Source: Candidatus Fredericiella danica
GTDB taxonomy: Bacteria; Chloroflexota; Anaerolineae; Caldilineales; Caldilineaceae
Direction: 5' to 3'
NCBI GenBank assembly: GCA_016713335.1
Contig: JADJPH010000067.1
Location: 1 to 32,936, forward strand
DNA length: 32,936 bases
Position numbers and translations under genes: made by a program. Below, in pieces: positions 24,493-32,936 of the stretch. Position 1 is the first letter of the stretch; the number at the start of each line of letters is the position of its first letter. Under the pieces are notes generated by a model, which did not search any database, was not told the origin of the DNA, and was given only the letters and a program-made list of their open reading frames with translations.

Positions 24493-26749
24493 CTACTCCC
24501 GACTCAATACCGCCATCGCCTCCAGTTCGAGGTTCTGATAGGGTTCATCACTCACATCGACGATGACCTGATCGATTACGCCGCCGGTGAACGCCCACGG
24601 CATGTCGCCCGGGTAATCGTTGGTGACGTTGGCGCTGCCATCGCGCCCGACGTTCAACCCTTCGCCGCACAGTGCGAACTTGCCCAGGCTGGGTCGCCAT
24701 GCCCTTGAACTCACGGACGTAATCATCTGCTCGTTCTCGCCCAGGAAGTTGTAGACATACTTGAGCTTGCCGTCCTTGACATAGAGCGCGTGCCCGCCGA
24801 ACTTGTGGCCGTGCGCAAACAGCACGCCCTCCGCCTCGGGCGTTTCGATGGAGACCTCGGCGGCGATCTTGTACGAACGGCCGCGCACACTCACCGCCAC
24901 CGCCTCCGGCACTTCGAGCGTGTTCGGGTAGTAGATGTAGCGGCTGCGCGGTGGGCTCATCTGCGGCCGCGGCGTGGTTAGGATGGCCACCGCGTTGCGA
25001 TCTTCCAACGGCAGGCCAAAGTACTTGCCCGCCTCCACGAACCACAGGTCCAGCTCGCGCAGTTTCACCGGGTTCCTGGTCCGCCAGGTTTTTGCACTCC
25101 GAACGATCCGTTTCGGTGTTGTAGAGTTCCCACACATCTTCGGTGAAGTGTCCCCAGTCACCGGGCGCCGCAAGGATGAATCGTATCGGCCTTCCAGCCC
25201 TTGTGCCAGATCCGCGCGTGCCCAGCATGACATAGTACTGCGTGTCTTTCTGCGTGGCTGCCTTGGCATCGTCAAAGCTGTACTTGAAGCTTTGCCCTTC
25301 CAACGGCCACTGGGTGTAACCCTTCACCTCTGCCGGCAGTTCAACGCCCAAGCAGTCGTAAATCGTCGGCACGACATCGCTGCAGTGGGTATACTGGTCG
25401 CGCACCTCGCCCTTGGCCTTGATGCCTTTGGGCCAATGCACCATCATCGGGTCGCAGATGCCGCCGTTCCAGGAGTAGCGTTTCCACAGCTTGAACGGGG
25501 TATTGAACGCCATGGCCCAACCGGTTGGGTAGTGATTGTACGTCTCTTCGGACCCGAGCTTGTCGAGCAGCCTCAGGTTATCTTCCATACTGTCCGGGAC
25601 GCTGTTGAAGAAGTTGTTCTCGTTGACGGAACCGTTGGGACCGCCTTCGCCCGACGCACCGTTGTCGGAGATGACCACGATGATCGTGTTATCGAGCTGG
25701 CCGGATTTTCCAGGTAGTCAATCAGGCGCCCAATCTCTTGATCGGTGTAGCTGCAGAAACCGGCGGCATACCTCGGCCATGCGCAAAAGCTTCTTCTCGT
25801 CATCCGACAGCGAATCCCAAGGGCGCACGACATCGCAGGGCCATGGTTTGCCGTCCGCACTTTTGTGATCGGCGTATGGGTTGATCGGCGACAGTTCGGT
25901 TCCGGGTGGGACGACCCCCAGCTTGATCTGATTGGCCAGGATCGTCTCACGAATCTTCTCGTAGCCCATATCGAACTTGCCCTTGTACTTATCCGCCCAT
26001 TCCTTGGGGGAGTGATGCGGGGCGTGATTGGCGCCAGGGCAGAAGTACATGAAGAAAGGGTTTCTCCGGCGCCACCTGCTTGGCGTCGGCGATCATCCCG
26101 ATGGCGTGGTCGACCAGGTCGGCGGACAGGTGATAGTCGCCATCCTTCATGCCCGCGGCCCAATCCTTGGGCGGCTCGGCCGGCTGCTCTACGAACTGCT
26201 GGTCTTGCACCAGATCTGGATACCACTGGTTGGTCTCGCCGCCCAGGAACCCATAGAAGCGCTCGAAGCCGCGGCCGGTGGGCCAGTTGCGCTTGGTGGA
26301 CGCCATGTTGGTCTCATCTTCGGGACAGCAGTGCCACTTGCCCAGCATGTAGGTGTTGTAGCCTTTTTCGCTGAGCACTTCGGGGATGAGCGCAGTCTAG
26401 AAGGGGATGTGCCCGTTTGACCCCGGGAAGCCGGTGGTGGCTTCGCAGATACACGCCATGCCGACGGTGGTGTGATTGCGTCCCGTCAGCAGCGAGGCAC
26501 GCGTCGGCGAGCACAGCGCCGTGGTGTGGAACTGGCTGTAGCGTAGCCCACCCTTGGCCAGCCGATCCATGGTCGGCACTTCGATGGGTCCGCCGAAGGT
26601 GACAGTGCGCCAAAGCCGGTGTCGTCCCAGACGATGAAGAGCACGTTCGGCGCACCATCCGGCGCTTTGGGCTGCTCATACGGTTCCCAATCGGGGATGG
26701 AATCGCGAATGTCAACATTGATGACACCCTTGAAGGGTTTGGTAGCCAT
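24493..26749 (-). pseudogene. Arylsulfatase A (long, AtsA-like type S1), frameshifts and one in-frame stop
   Basis: A type I sulfatase of about 750 residues that hydrolyses sulfate esters using a formylglycine made from Cys. The N-terminus reads APNVLFIVWDDTGFG (metal ligands). The active-site signature is ALCSPTRASLLTGRN, with the Cys codon at 26511-26513; CSPTR has Thr where CTPSR-type enzymes have Ser. Then come TYMLGKWHCCPEDE, FMYFCPGANHAPHHSPKEWA and VVISDNGASGEGGPNGS. The C-terminal domain (YPNTLEVPEAVAVSVRGRSY onward) is a beta-sandwich of the long class. No signal peptide is seen, so it acts in the cytosol. The ATG at 26749 follows AGGAG, 22 bases after HAD B. Frame breaks occur near 26610, 26040, 25730, 25700, 25200, 25080 and 24700. 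A TAG at 26397-26399 lies in frame between GHIPF and TALIPEVL. Confidence 0.88.
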
Positions 26750-26771
26750 ACTCTTTTCTCCTCTACGTATA

Positions 26772-27705
26772 CTATTCAACCCACACAAAGATGGTTTTCC
26801 AGTCGTCCTTCATGCTGACAACCGTCCAGCCGTACTGTTTGGCGAGCTCGAGGGTTTTCTCCGCACCCGCAACATAGTCAAATTCGCGCGCTGCGTCATC
26901 ATGCAGGACCAGTAACCGCAGGGCCGGGCGTGGTGGCTTATTGGCGTATTGGAGCATGGCGATATCGCCGTTCGTGTTGCCCGCTGCAAGAATGGGACGC
27001 TTGCCAATCCGGCTCCAGAGACTTGACGGTTTTGCAGGACCGTCATCGAGCACGTTCAGCTGGGGTTGCGCCAGCATCGCCGCCGTCACCGTTCTCGCGA
27101 AGGCAAGTTCGACGCTGCTGTTGCCCACCACTCGCTCCGGTGGAATCCCGTAGAGTTCTTGGGTGATCGGCCGCATGAAATCACGACCACCGCCCGACAC
27201 GATAAAGTTGGTGAACCCGTTGGCTTGGAGATAGCGCAATAGCTCGATCATCGGCGCGTAGCCGCACTTGCTATACAAGCGCTAAGGTCGGATGTGATTG
27301 CGTGCGCAAGAACTCTCCAGCGCGTTCGGTCAGTTCTTCCGTCGTAAGCCCTGCAAACGCGGTAAGTACGCCCTTCATCACGGCGGGCATGTCACTGTCG
27401 TCTCCGCGATAATGTTTTGCGACCGCGTTGCCCAACCATGCATAGTCCTTTTCGACGGCGGCTTTCCACGGCTGCTCGTCGCGCAGTGCGGGATTGGCCT
27501 GCGCCATTTCGACCCATCGACGCAGAATAAAGTCCAGTTGGATGTACATGGGCTTCTCGCACCATAGGGTGCCATCGTTATCAAACGTGGCGATGCGGTC
27601 AGCGGGCAGTACGAAGTCGGGGCCGCCGACGGTGGTTACGCGCGCAACAAAGTCGGGGATCGCACTTTTGGTTGGTCCATCATTCCACGAATTCAACTGA
27701 TCCAC
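26772..27705 (-). pseudogene. HAD-superfamily phosphatase B, one frameshift
   Basis: A close relative of HAD A, with the same layout: NSWNDGPTKSAIPDFVARV, motif I TFDNDGTLW (codons 27571-27582), FIVSGGGRDFM, AAGNTNGDIAML and a C-terminal VVSMKDDWKTIF. The frame breaks once, near 27275-27290. In the glycine-rich motif IV it has NTNGD where HAD A has NSDGD, so the second acidic metal ligand is partly changed. A GTG at 27705 (VDQLNSW) matches the start of HAD A, but no ribosome binding site precedes it, and IS66 sequence begins within about 30 bases. The insertion has probably replaced its leader. Sulfatase A follows after 22 bases. Confidence 0.85.
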
Positions 27706-27734
27706 GGCATAAATGTGGAGACCTACCTTCTGGA

Positions 27735-29023
27735 GAAGAACGACTGCGTAGATCACAGCAGGCGGAACAATTGGCGGCGGCGCTCGATGCGATCCGGCAG
27801 CTGGACCGAAGGCTGCAGTGGAGCCGGAAGCGCAGCTTGGGCAGGATAGCAATTCACTGGCCGTCGAGTCGGGACAAAGGGAAACGCAGACGAAGAGCCT
27901 GCGCCAGGCGAGCGGGAAGAAGGCGGGCGGCCAATCCGGGCACCCCGGCACCACGCTGACCTTGCAGCCGGAAGCCGATAGCGTCGTGGCGCATCGGCCG
28001 GACCACGGTACGGCGTGCACGAGTTGGTCGCAGGTGCGGCGGCCACCGCACCGGAGCGCAAGCAGGTATTCGACTTGCCACCGCTGACGGCGACGGAATA
28101 ATGTGAAAGCGCAGGTGCCGTGTCCGTGCTGTGGGTGGTGAAGTGGGTGACCCTCACCGGATGTCTCCCAACCTAAATAGGCCCCGAGAGGGGGAACCAG
28201 CACAGTTGTCACCGCCCAGCGCCTCGCGCAAGTGAGACCGGCTGCCAGTTGACGCCTGCAGTATCGTCAACTGCGGCGGGAAGCGGCGACTGCCGTCCAA
28301 CCATCGTAGACAACATCAAGGCCGCGCTGGCCAAGGTGCGTCCCACTGCGATGAGACCGGCCTCTATGTTGGGGCAGCGACACTGGCTGCACCTGCATGC
28401 GACCGCACAGTTGACCGCCTGCCCAGCGGCATCGGAAGCCGCGGGCAACTGCCGCACTTCACCGGCGTGGCTGTCCACGACAGTTGGTCGGCCTACGAGC
28501 ACACACCTGTCAACATGCGCTGCAACGCATCATCTGCGTGAACCACCTATATCGCGAAGAATTCAAGCAAGCCTGCTACCGACATGCGGCACTTCCTCGT
28601 CATGCCTGCCGTCGCCACTGCACGGCTGGCGCCACTACCCTCCGGCACAACGTGCGGACCGCCAGCACCTATCAGCGCATCATCGACGACGCCTTGGCCG
28701 CCAATCTGGTCCCGCCGCAGTGCTGGCCACGCAGCAACGTCCGCGCCGCCCCAAGCCGAAAGCCCGCAATCTGGCCGAGCGTTTGGATGAACAGCGCACA
28801 GCTGTCCTGGCGTTTTCGATGATTTGCTGCGCCCTTGACAACAACCGCCGAGCGCGACTTGCGCATGCCGCAGGTGCAACAGAAGATCCTGGCTGCTTTC
28901 GCAGCCGAGGGCGCCGAGCAGGCCCGCCGCCCTCCGCAGCTACTGTCCACCATGTGCGCAGGTCACAACCCGCTGCACGTACTGCGAACTTTGTTGCCCG
29001 GTTGCTACCTTCGCTCAGGCTGA
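27735..29023 (+). mobile_element. IS66-family transposase remnant
   Basis: The transposase is spread over several frames. The N-terminus reads QAEQLAAALDAIRQLDRRL and EAQLGQDSNS, then TKSLRQASGKKAGGQSGHPG, the basic linker typical of IS66. QVFDLPPLTATE and CPCC (about 28060-28130) are from the zinc-binding part. The catalytic core shows DETGLYVG (about 28350), LPHFTGVAVHDSWSAYEHTP (about 28453-28512) and YQRIIDDALAANL. The end reads ARNLAERLDEQRTAVLAF and AERDLRMPQVQQKILAAF, then GHNPLHVLRTLLPGCYLRSG and TGA at 29021. Many frame breaks and some lost segments make it inactive as given. It lies against the direction of the flanking genes, between sulfatase B and HAD B. I could not define terminal inverted repeats or a target duplication. 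Confidence 0.85.
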
Positions 29024-29040
29024 ATAGTTCGCTATTCAGC
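29019..29040 (+). terminator. Hairpin with UUCG loop overlapping the transposase stop codon
   Basis: GCTGAATAG (29019-29027), loop TTCG, CTATTCAGC (29032-29040): a perfect 9-bp stem. It contains the transposase TGA and lies 20 bases from the 3' end of the facing sulfatase B. It may end transcription from either side or belong to the IS end. No T run follows. Confidence 0.6.
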
Positions 29041-29059
29041 GAAATCTGCGCCGCAACGC

Positions 29060-30605
29060 CTATCCGGCTGAGTGACTGATTCCATGCGGTGGTTCAGGCA
29101 AATCGTCGTGCGCCCTGGTGAGCGCAGTAACGTATTGCGTGATGACGCCGATCTGGAGGTGTTCCTCCGGACGTAGTTCGCCAGGCTTGGGTGGCAGGTA
29201 CGGATCAGGCGTTCCCGGCTTGATCGGTGGTTCCATGACAAGCGTCTTTAGGAAGGCGCCGGCTGCCGCCGCCATGGGGTGAACGACCCAACCATGCGGG
29301 AAGTCGACTTCATGCTCCTCGCGGGGATCCCATTCGAGGTTATAGAGGCGCGGCATGTTGTACGGCGACCACGTTGACATGAAGCCATCTTGCTGGAATA
29401 GGCTCGCCTTCCACTGGCGCCATTTGATCGCTTGCAGACGGTTACCTTGCAGGCACAGGATCGTGTCACGCCCTGACGCCTCGGCCGCGCCAAGTAGGAA
29501 GTCGTGCATGTCCATGCCGTCGATCTGCCGGTCGGATGGCGCCTTTGCCCCGGCCACACTCAACAACGTCGTGAACCAATCGACCTCATGGACAAGTTCA
29601 TTGCTAACCTTTCCAGCAGGCACTTTGTTCGGCCAGCGCACGATGCACGGCGCCCGGTTGGAGCCTTCGAGCGAGGTGAAGTATCCGCCGCGCCATGGGC
29701 CTGGAATCCATTCCATTGACCACCTGCCGGATCGGGGTCGATCGCCGGCATGCGATAGTTGGGATCCGGCCCCGTTGTCGGACGTCCACACCACGACTGT
29801 ATCATCTACAAGCCCCAACTCCTCGAGCTTGTCCAAAATCATGCCGGTAAAATCGTCCATCTGCGTCCAGCAGGTCGGCCCATGTTGCCACGCCTGGTCT
29901 TGCCCGCGCGTATTCAGGGTCGGGGATGGGCGGGATGTGCACCTGCGTAAACGGCAGATACATGTAAAACGGCTTGCCATCCTGCTTTGCACGCCCCATA
30001 AAATCGATGGCCCAGTTGGTGATTTTACGGTCGAATTCGGCGCGGAACTTAGCGTCGTAGGTGGCGATCACTTCGGCCTTGGCGCCCTTCTTCTTCCGCA
30101 CAAATCGGCTCCGGCTCGGTGGAATCTGCATGGCGCCGGTGTAGGGGGCGGAAGTCACAGGACCATTCGGGAAATACGATTGCATGGTCCAAAGCACCTC
30201 GTCGGCCGTGCGCAGGCACCAGATGGCCTCGTCGAAACCAAATTCAACAGGGCCGCTGATCAGGATTGCTACCCAGGTGCCACTTCCCCACATCCCCGTC
30301 GCATAGCCCGCATCAAGACAGTGCCTGCGCCATCGTCACCTCCCAGCGCGCCAGCCCATCCGCACCACCGGTGATCGGCACCGTCTGCGTGCCGGAGCGA
30401 ATCGAATGGCGCCCGGTCAAGAGCGCTGAGCGACTAGGCGTGCACTGGGCTTCGACGTTGAAGTTCAATGACGCAACCCTTCGGTGGCGAGTTTGTCGAT
30501 GCGGCGTGGGGCGCCACGCAACACGCCGCCCCCGTAACAGCCGAGTTCGCCCCAAGCAAAATTGTCCCAGAAGAAGAAAATGATGTTTGGTTTTGCGCTA
30601 CTCAT
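29060..30605 (-). pseudogene. Arylsulfatase B (short type S1), frameshifted
   Basis: A second type I sulfatase, about 510 residues and different in class from sulfatase A. The N-terminus MSSAKPNIIFFFWDNFAWGE carries the metal site as WDN rather than the usual DD. The signature is QCTPSRSALLTGRHS, the canonical CTPSR form, with the Cys codon at 30442-30444. Then come FGFDEAIW, KPFYMYLPFTQVHIPPIPDP, VVVWTSDNGA and IQIGVITQYVTAL-like text near the end (LQIGVITQYVTALTRAHDDL). Four or more frame breaks occur, near 30490, 30310-30270, 29910 and 29760. The ATG at 30605 follows AGGAG with an 8-base gap. No signal peptide is visible. The C-terminus (EPPHGISHSAG) looks natural although the IS66 remnant begins 20 bases beyond it. 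Confidence 0.88.
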
Positions 30606-30616
30606 TGCGAATTCTC

Positions 30617-31135
30617 CTAAGCACTTGATTTAGATGGGAGTTCTGCTGGGTGCCTGCTTGCGGCCCCTATCACCCGTTTAGGGCTCCCCGCCTGGGCATT
30701 GAACGCAGCGCGAACATCGCGCGACAATGCCCAGGCCAGATTGATTGCGGCGAACAGAAGGTCCATCGCGTCCCAAACGATCGGCGCTGGCTGACCTAAG
30801 CTAAGCCAGCGAACAACACCCATCAGCGCCAATGCGATCACCATGCCTTGCACGATCAGGCCCACGGGGAACGCCCACCAGCGCAAGGTCCAGATCCCGT
30901 AGCCAACGATCAGAAACCAGATGCCGGCTGCCACATAGAACGCGGAAAGCGCCGTGGAACTGAGGTCTTGGCGAAGAAGGTTGTTCTGACCAAGAAATAG
31001 CCCACCGTGCTGTGCCGCGAGAAAGATCTGATATAGCCCGACAAACACCAACCACCCGGCCATAAACCCGGTGTATTTTGGTTTCGCGTGCTTCGTTGCC
31101 GCTCGGGTCACGGTTGCTTCACCCTTTGTTGCCAT
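30617..31135 (-). CDS. Four-helix membrane protein of unknown function
   Basis: A 172-residue intact frame with predicted membrane helices at about 23-42, 59-81, 86-109 and 118-137, a basic N-terminal tail (RAATKHAKPK) and a polar C-terminal tail. I do not recognise the family. Its spacing (12 bases after the symporter, 11 bases before sulfatase B) shows that it belongs to the same transcription unit. A role alongside uptake of the sulfatase substrate is possible but unsupported by any motif. Confidence 0.75.
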   Translation of the reverse strand: MATKGEATVTRAATKHAKPKYTGFMAGWLVFVGLYQIFLAAQHGGLFLGQNNLLRQDLSSTALSAFYVAAGIWFLIVGYGIWTLRWWAFPVGLIVQGMVIALALMGVVRWLSLGQPAPIVWDAMDLLFAAINLAWALSRDVRAAFNAQAGSPKRVIGAASRHPAELPSKSSA

Positions 31136-31147
31136 ATGTATTTACAC

Positions 31148-32106
31148 CTATTTGGAATTCGCCGGCGCTGTCAGTGGCGGGGGAATCGGCGCGGGCGTTG
31201 GTGCAACACCCTGCGCCTTTTCATATCTTCTACCCAGTTCAGCCATCGCCAGCATTACAATGATGATCGTGGTGATTGCCCCAACCAGGATCATGTCACC
31301 TGCGACCGTGTATTCGCCCAGTGCAAGATCGCGCAGCAGATGGCCGCGCCCGTATTCTGTTGGGCAACGGCAACGGCCGAGACAATCTTGCTGCCTCGCT
31401 GTGGATTTGCCGCCGGAACCGGGCTGAGTACATACGGTGGGCTAAGCAGGTAGCCGATCAACATGCCGGCGAGTGGCAGCATGATAATCGTGATGGCGAT
31501 TAATCCGCCACCCGCCAACGAGATGAAGTCCTGCCAGGTGTAGCCAAGAAACAGCGTAATATGCACTACCAGAAACGTAATCGACAGTGGTCCGAGGTAG
31601 GGGCCGATCTGCATCGCCAGGCTCACGTAGCGCGCCCGGATGAACATACCCACTACGATCGGAAGCAGCATAAAGAGCAACATGGGCCAGAGAACGAGCC
31701 ACATCGAAGGCGTTGCCCCGGTCCCGAGCAGGCTCAGCACAAGGGGAAGCGCCAACGGGAGGATGATGAACGTTGCAAAGGTCAACAGGACAACCGCACT
31801 CCCGCTGTAGGCCAGGTTGCCTTTTGCGAGGCTGACGAGCCACGGAATGAAAGGCGCGCCCGCGCTGAGAGCAAGCGCAGCAAACGCCATCTTGACTTGC
31901 GGCTCGAACGGAAGAAGTGCCGTCAGCCCGATGATTAACGCCGGGAGGACGATGAAATTGCTGATCAACAGCATCACATTCAGCTGCTTATGCTCCCGCA
32001 TTGGGCCCAACACTGCCGGTGCGGTGATGCTGAGACCGTTGCCCAGCGAAGCAGTGACAACAAAAATCAGTCCGAAAGTTATGATTACAACGAGTAACGG
32101 GTCCAT
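31148..32106 (-). pseudogene. SBF/BASS-family sodium symporter (bile acid:Na+ symporter-like), one frameshift
   Basis: A membrane transporter of about 318 residues with some nine or ten helices. SLGNGLSITAPAVLGPMREH, ISNFIVLPALIIGL and ALSAGAPFIPWLVSLAKGNL are the helix 1-4 core of the SBF fold, and VAVAQQNTGAAICCAIL is the second crossed-helix motif. Adding one G near 31320 (CTTGCACTGGG to CTTGGCACTGGG) restores ILALGEYTVAGDMILVGAIT and a proline-rich tail ending at 31148. SBF proteins move bile acids, sulfated steroids, pyruvate or other organic anions with Na+; some relatives export arsenite. Next to two cytosolic sulfatases, import of an organic sulfate is the attractive reading, but specificity cannot be read from sequence. 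Confidence 0.83.
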
Positions 32107-32200
32107 AGTGTCTTCATTACCTCTCTATGATGATACTGCGGCTGTCCCAACTTTCTGGGTTAGACCAACTTGAATGCGAATCTGATGCACCGTAGTGCCT

Positions 32201-32919
32201 TTACTTGCTGCCGGCGCAGGCCCCTCGACTGACATGGAGCCGCTCCTGGTCCCAAGGCTCAGGTTCTTCCCACTTGAAGCGCAAGGCAAGGATGCGGAAG
32301 ATGAAGCCGACCAGCCAGGCAAGGATCGTGGCCGGCCAGACCGATGGAGTCGCCAGACCGAACCAATACAGCACGATGTAGGTCAAGCTGGTCAGGACGG
32401 CGGCGCCCACGAACCACTCGCCACGCGTGAACTGTTGCGGCGTCACACCCGCGGTCAGGTCGATGAAATAGCGGCCGGCAGTGGGGCCGACAATACCGAT
32501 CAGGACCACAGCCAAAATCGGCAGATCGGCAGCCAGCGCTTTCTGGGTGCCGATGATGGCGTACCAAGGCAGCGAGAAGGCCGCCATGAAGTCAAAGGTG
32601 CGCCGGATGTGGTGTCCCGACAGGCGGCCCATGGCAGGAACGCCAGGCTGACTGCAAGCAGACAAAGAATCAAGTACCATGGGTTTGTTAAGGCGCTGGG
32701 CAAGTCATTGAGTAGCACGTCGCGCGCAACACCGCCACCGATACCGCCAATCACGGCGATCAGGACAATACCGACGGTGGTCCAGTTGCGATGGTGGTCG
32801 GGGCGGCTCGCCAGAATCGCTCCGTTGAAGGCGTTGGTCGTTGCGGCGAGCAAGTCGATCAACGTCATGCTGCCGAGCGTCCACACGCCGATGAAATTAA
32901 GAAAGGTATTCAGGTCCAC
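32201..32919 (-). pseudogene. TRIC-type cation channel (UPF0126 family), one frameshift
   Basis: A seven-helix membrane protein of about 239 residues with two glycine-rich repeats. The first reads VIGGIGGGVARDVLLNDLP and the second GIVGPTAGRYFIDLTAG, the pore-lining pattern of prokaryotic TRIC channels. The frame changes once near 32630 between SLAFLPW and RLSGHHIRRTFDFMAAF. The start is probably GTG at 32919 (VDLNTFLNFIGVWTLG), 17 bases from the window edge, so a longer N-terminus cannot be excluded. It lies 94 bases before the SBF symporter on the same strand and may be first in the sulfatase unit. Prokaryotic TRICs conduct monovalent cations; why one sits with sulfatases is not known. Confidence 0.82.
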
Positions 32920-32936
32920 GAGGTCCCGCCTTGTCG

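Noticed and set aside
24974..25717. Plus-strand open frame of 247 codons across sulfatase A
   Set aside because: A shadow of the sulfatase; no ribosome binding site and no recognisable domain.
27706..28212. Upstream extension of the HAD B frame into a longer protein
   Set aside because: That stretch is the IS66 transposase read backwards, so I start HAD B at the GTG at 27705.
29355..30374. Plus-strand open frame of 339 codons across sulfatase B
   Set aside because: The sulfatase on the other strand has the CTPSR signature and metal-site motifs; the plus-strand text has none.
1..32936. CRISPR arrays, tRNA or rRNA genes
   Set aside because: No regularly spaced repeats, cloverleaf-like segments or rRNA-like stretches were noticed on reading either strand; a dedicated scan was not possible.

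Overview
The window looks like chromosomal DNA from a member of the Chloroflexota (Anaerolineae/Caldilineae/Ardenticatenia type). The base composition is GC-rich. Three exported proteins end in a short F(L/M)P-(L/A/G)-(I/L) tail of a kind I associate with that phylum, and the mix of a DUF5666-like protein, a DUF11 protein and a CotA-like oxidase fits. This is inference; no rRNA, tRNA or CRISPR array was seen.

Layout. (1) 1-283, plus strand: the broken 3' end of an Ig-like surface protein, closed by a strong hairpin terminator. (2) 575-10865, minus strand: a block reading DUF11 exported protein -> PAPS-type sulfotransferase -> Lgt-like membrane protein -> type I polyketide synthase (KS-AT-DH-psiKR-ER-KR-ACP-thioester reductase). 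The synthase is riddled with frameshifts, lacks the start of its KS and most of its DH, and runs in frame out of the lgt-like gene. (3) 11084-13527, plus strand: acyl-CoA synthetase and a crotonase-family protein. (4) 13865-16618, plus strand: Tat-exported multicopper oxidase and a YCII protein. (5) 16670-20410, minus strand: CcdA and a TlpA-like thioredoxin lipoprotein, then a secreted beta-helix protein. (6) 20677-23298, plus strand: NarL-type two-component system and a small secreted DUF5666-like protein. (7) 23375-32919, minus strand: TRIC channel, SBF symporter, 4-TM protein, sulfatase B, (IS66 remnant on the plus strand), HAD phosphatase B, sulfatase A, HAD phosphatase A.

Working hypotheses. 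Block 2 could make a reduced polyketide or fatty chain released by the thioester reductase as an aldehyde or alcohol and sulfated by the neighbouring sulfotransferase. Block 7 could import an organic sulfate (SBF symporter) and desulfate it inside the cell, because neither sulfatase shows a signal peptide. The sulfatase-HAD pair is present twice and an IS66 copy has landed between the two pairs.

Data quality matters. Many genes carry frameshifts that are repaired by adding one base, usually G or C, to an otherwise well-conserved protein. This points to uncorrected single-base deletions in a long-read consensus rather than gene death. The larger gaps in the synthase (start of KS, middle and end of DH) and the in-frame TAG in sulfatase A are not explained that way. 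Genes marked pseudogene are broken as given and may be intact in the living organism.
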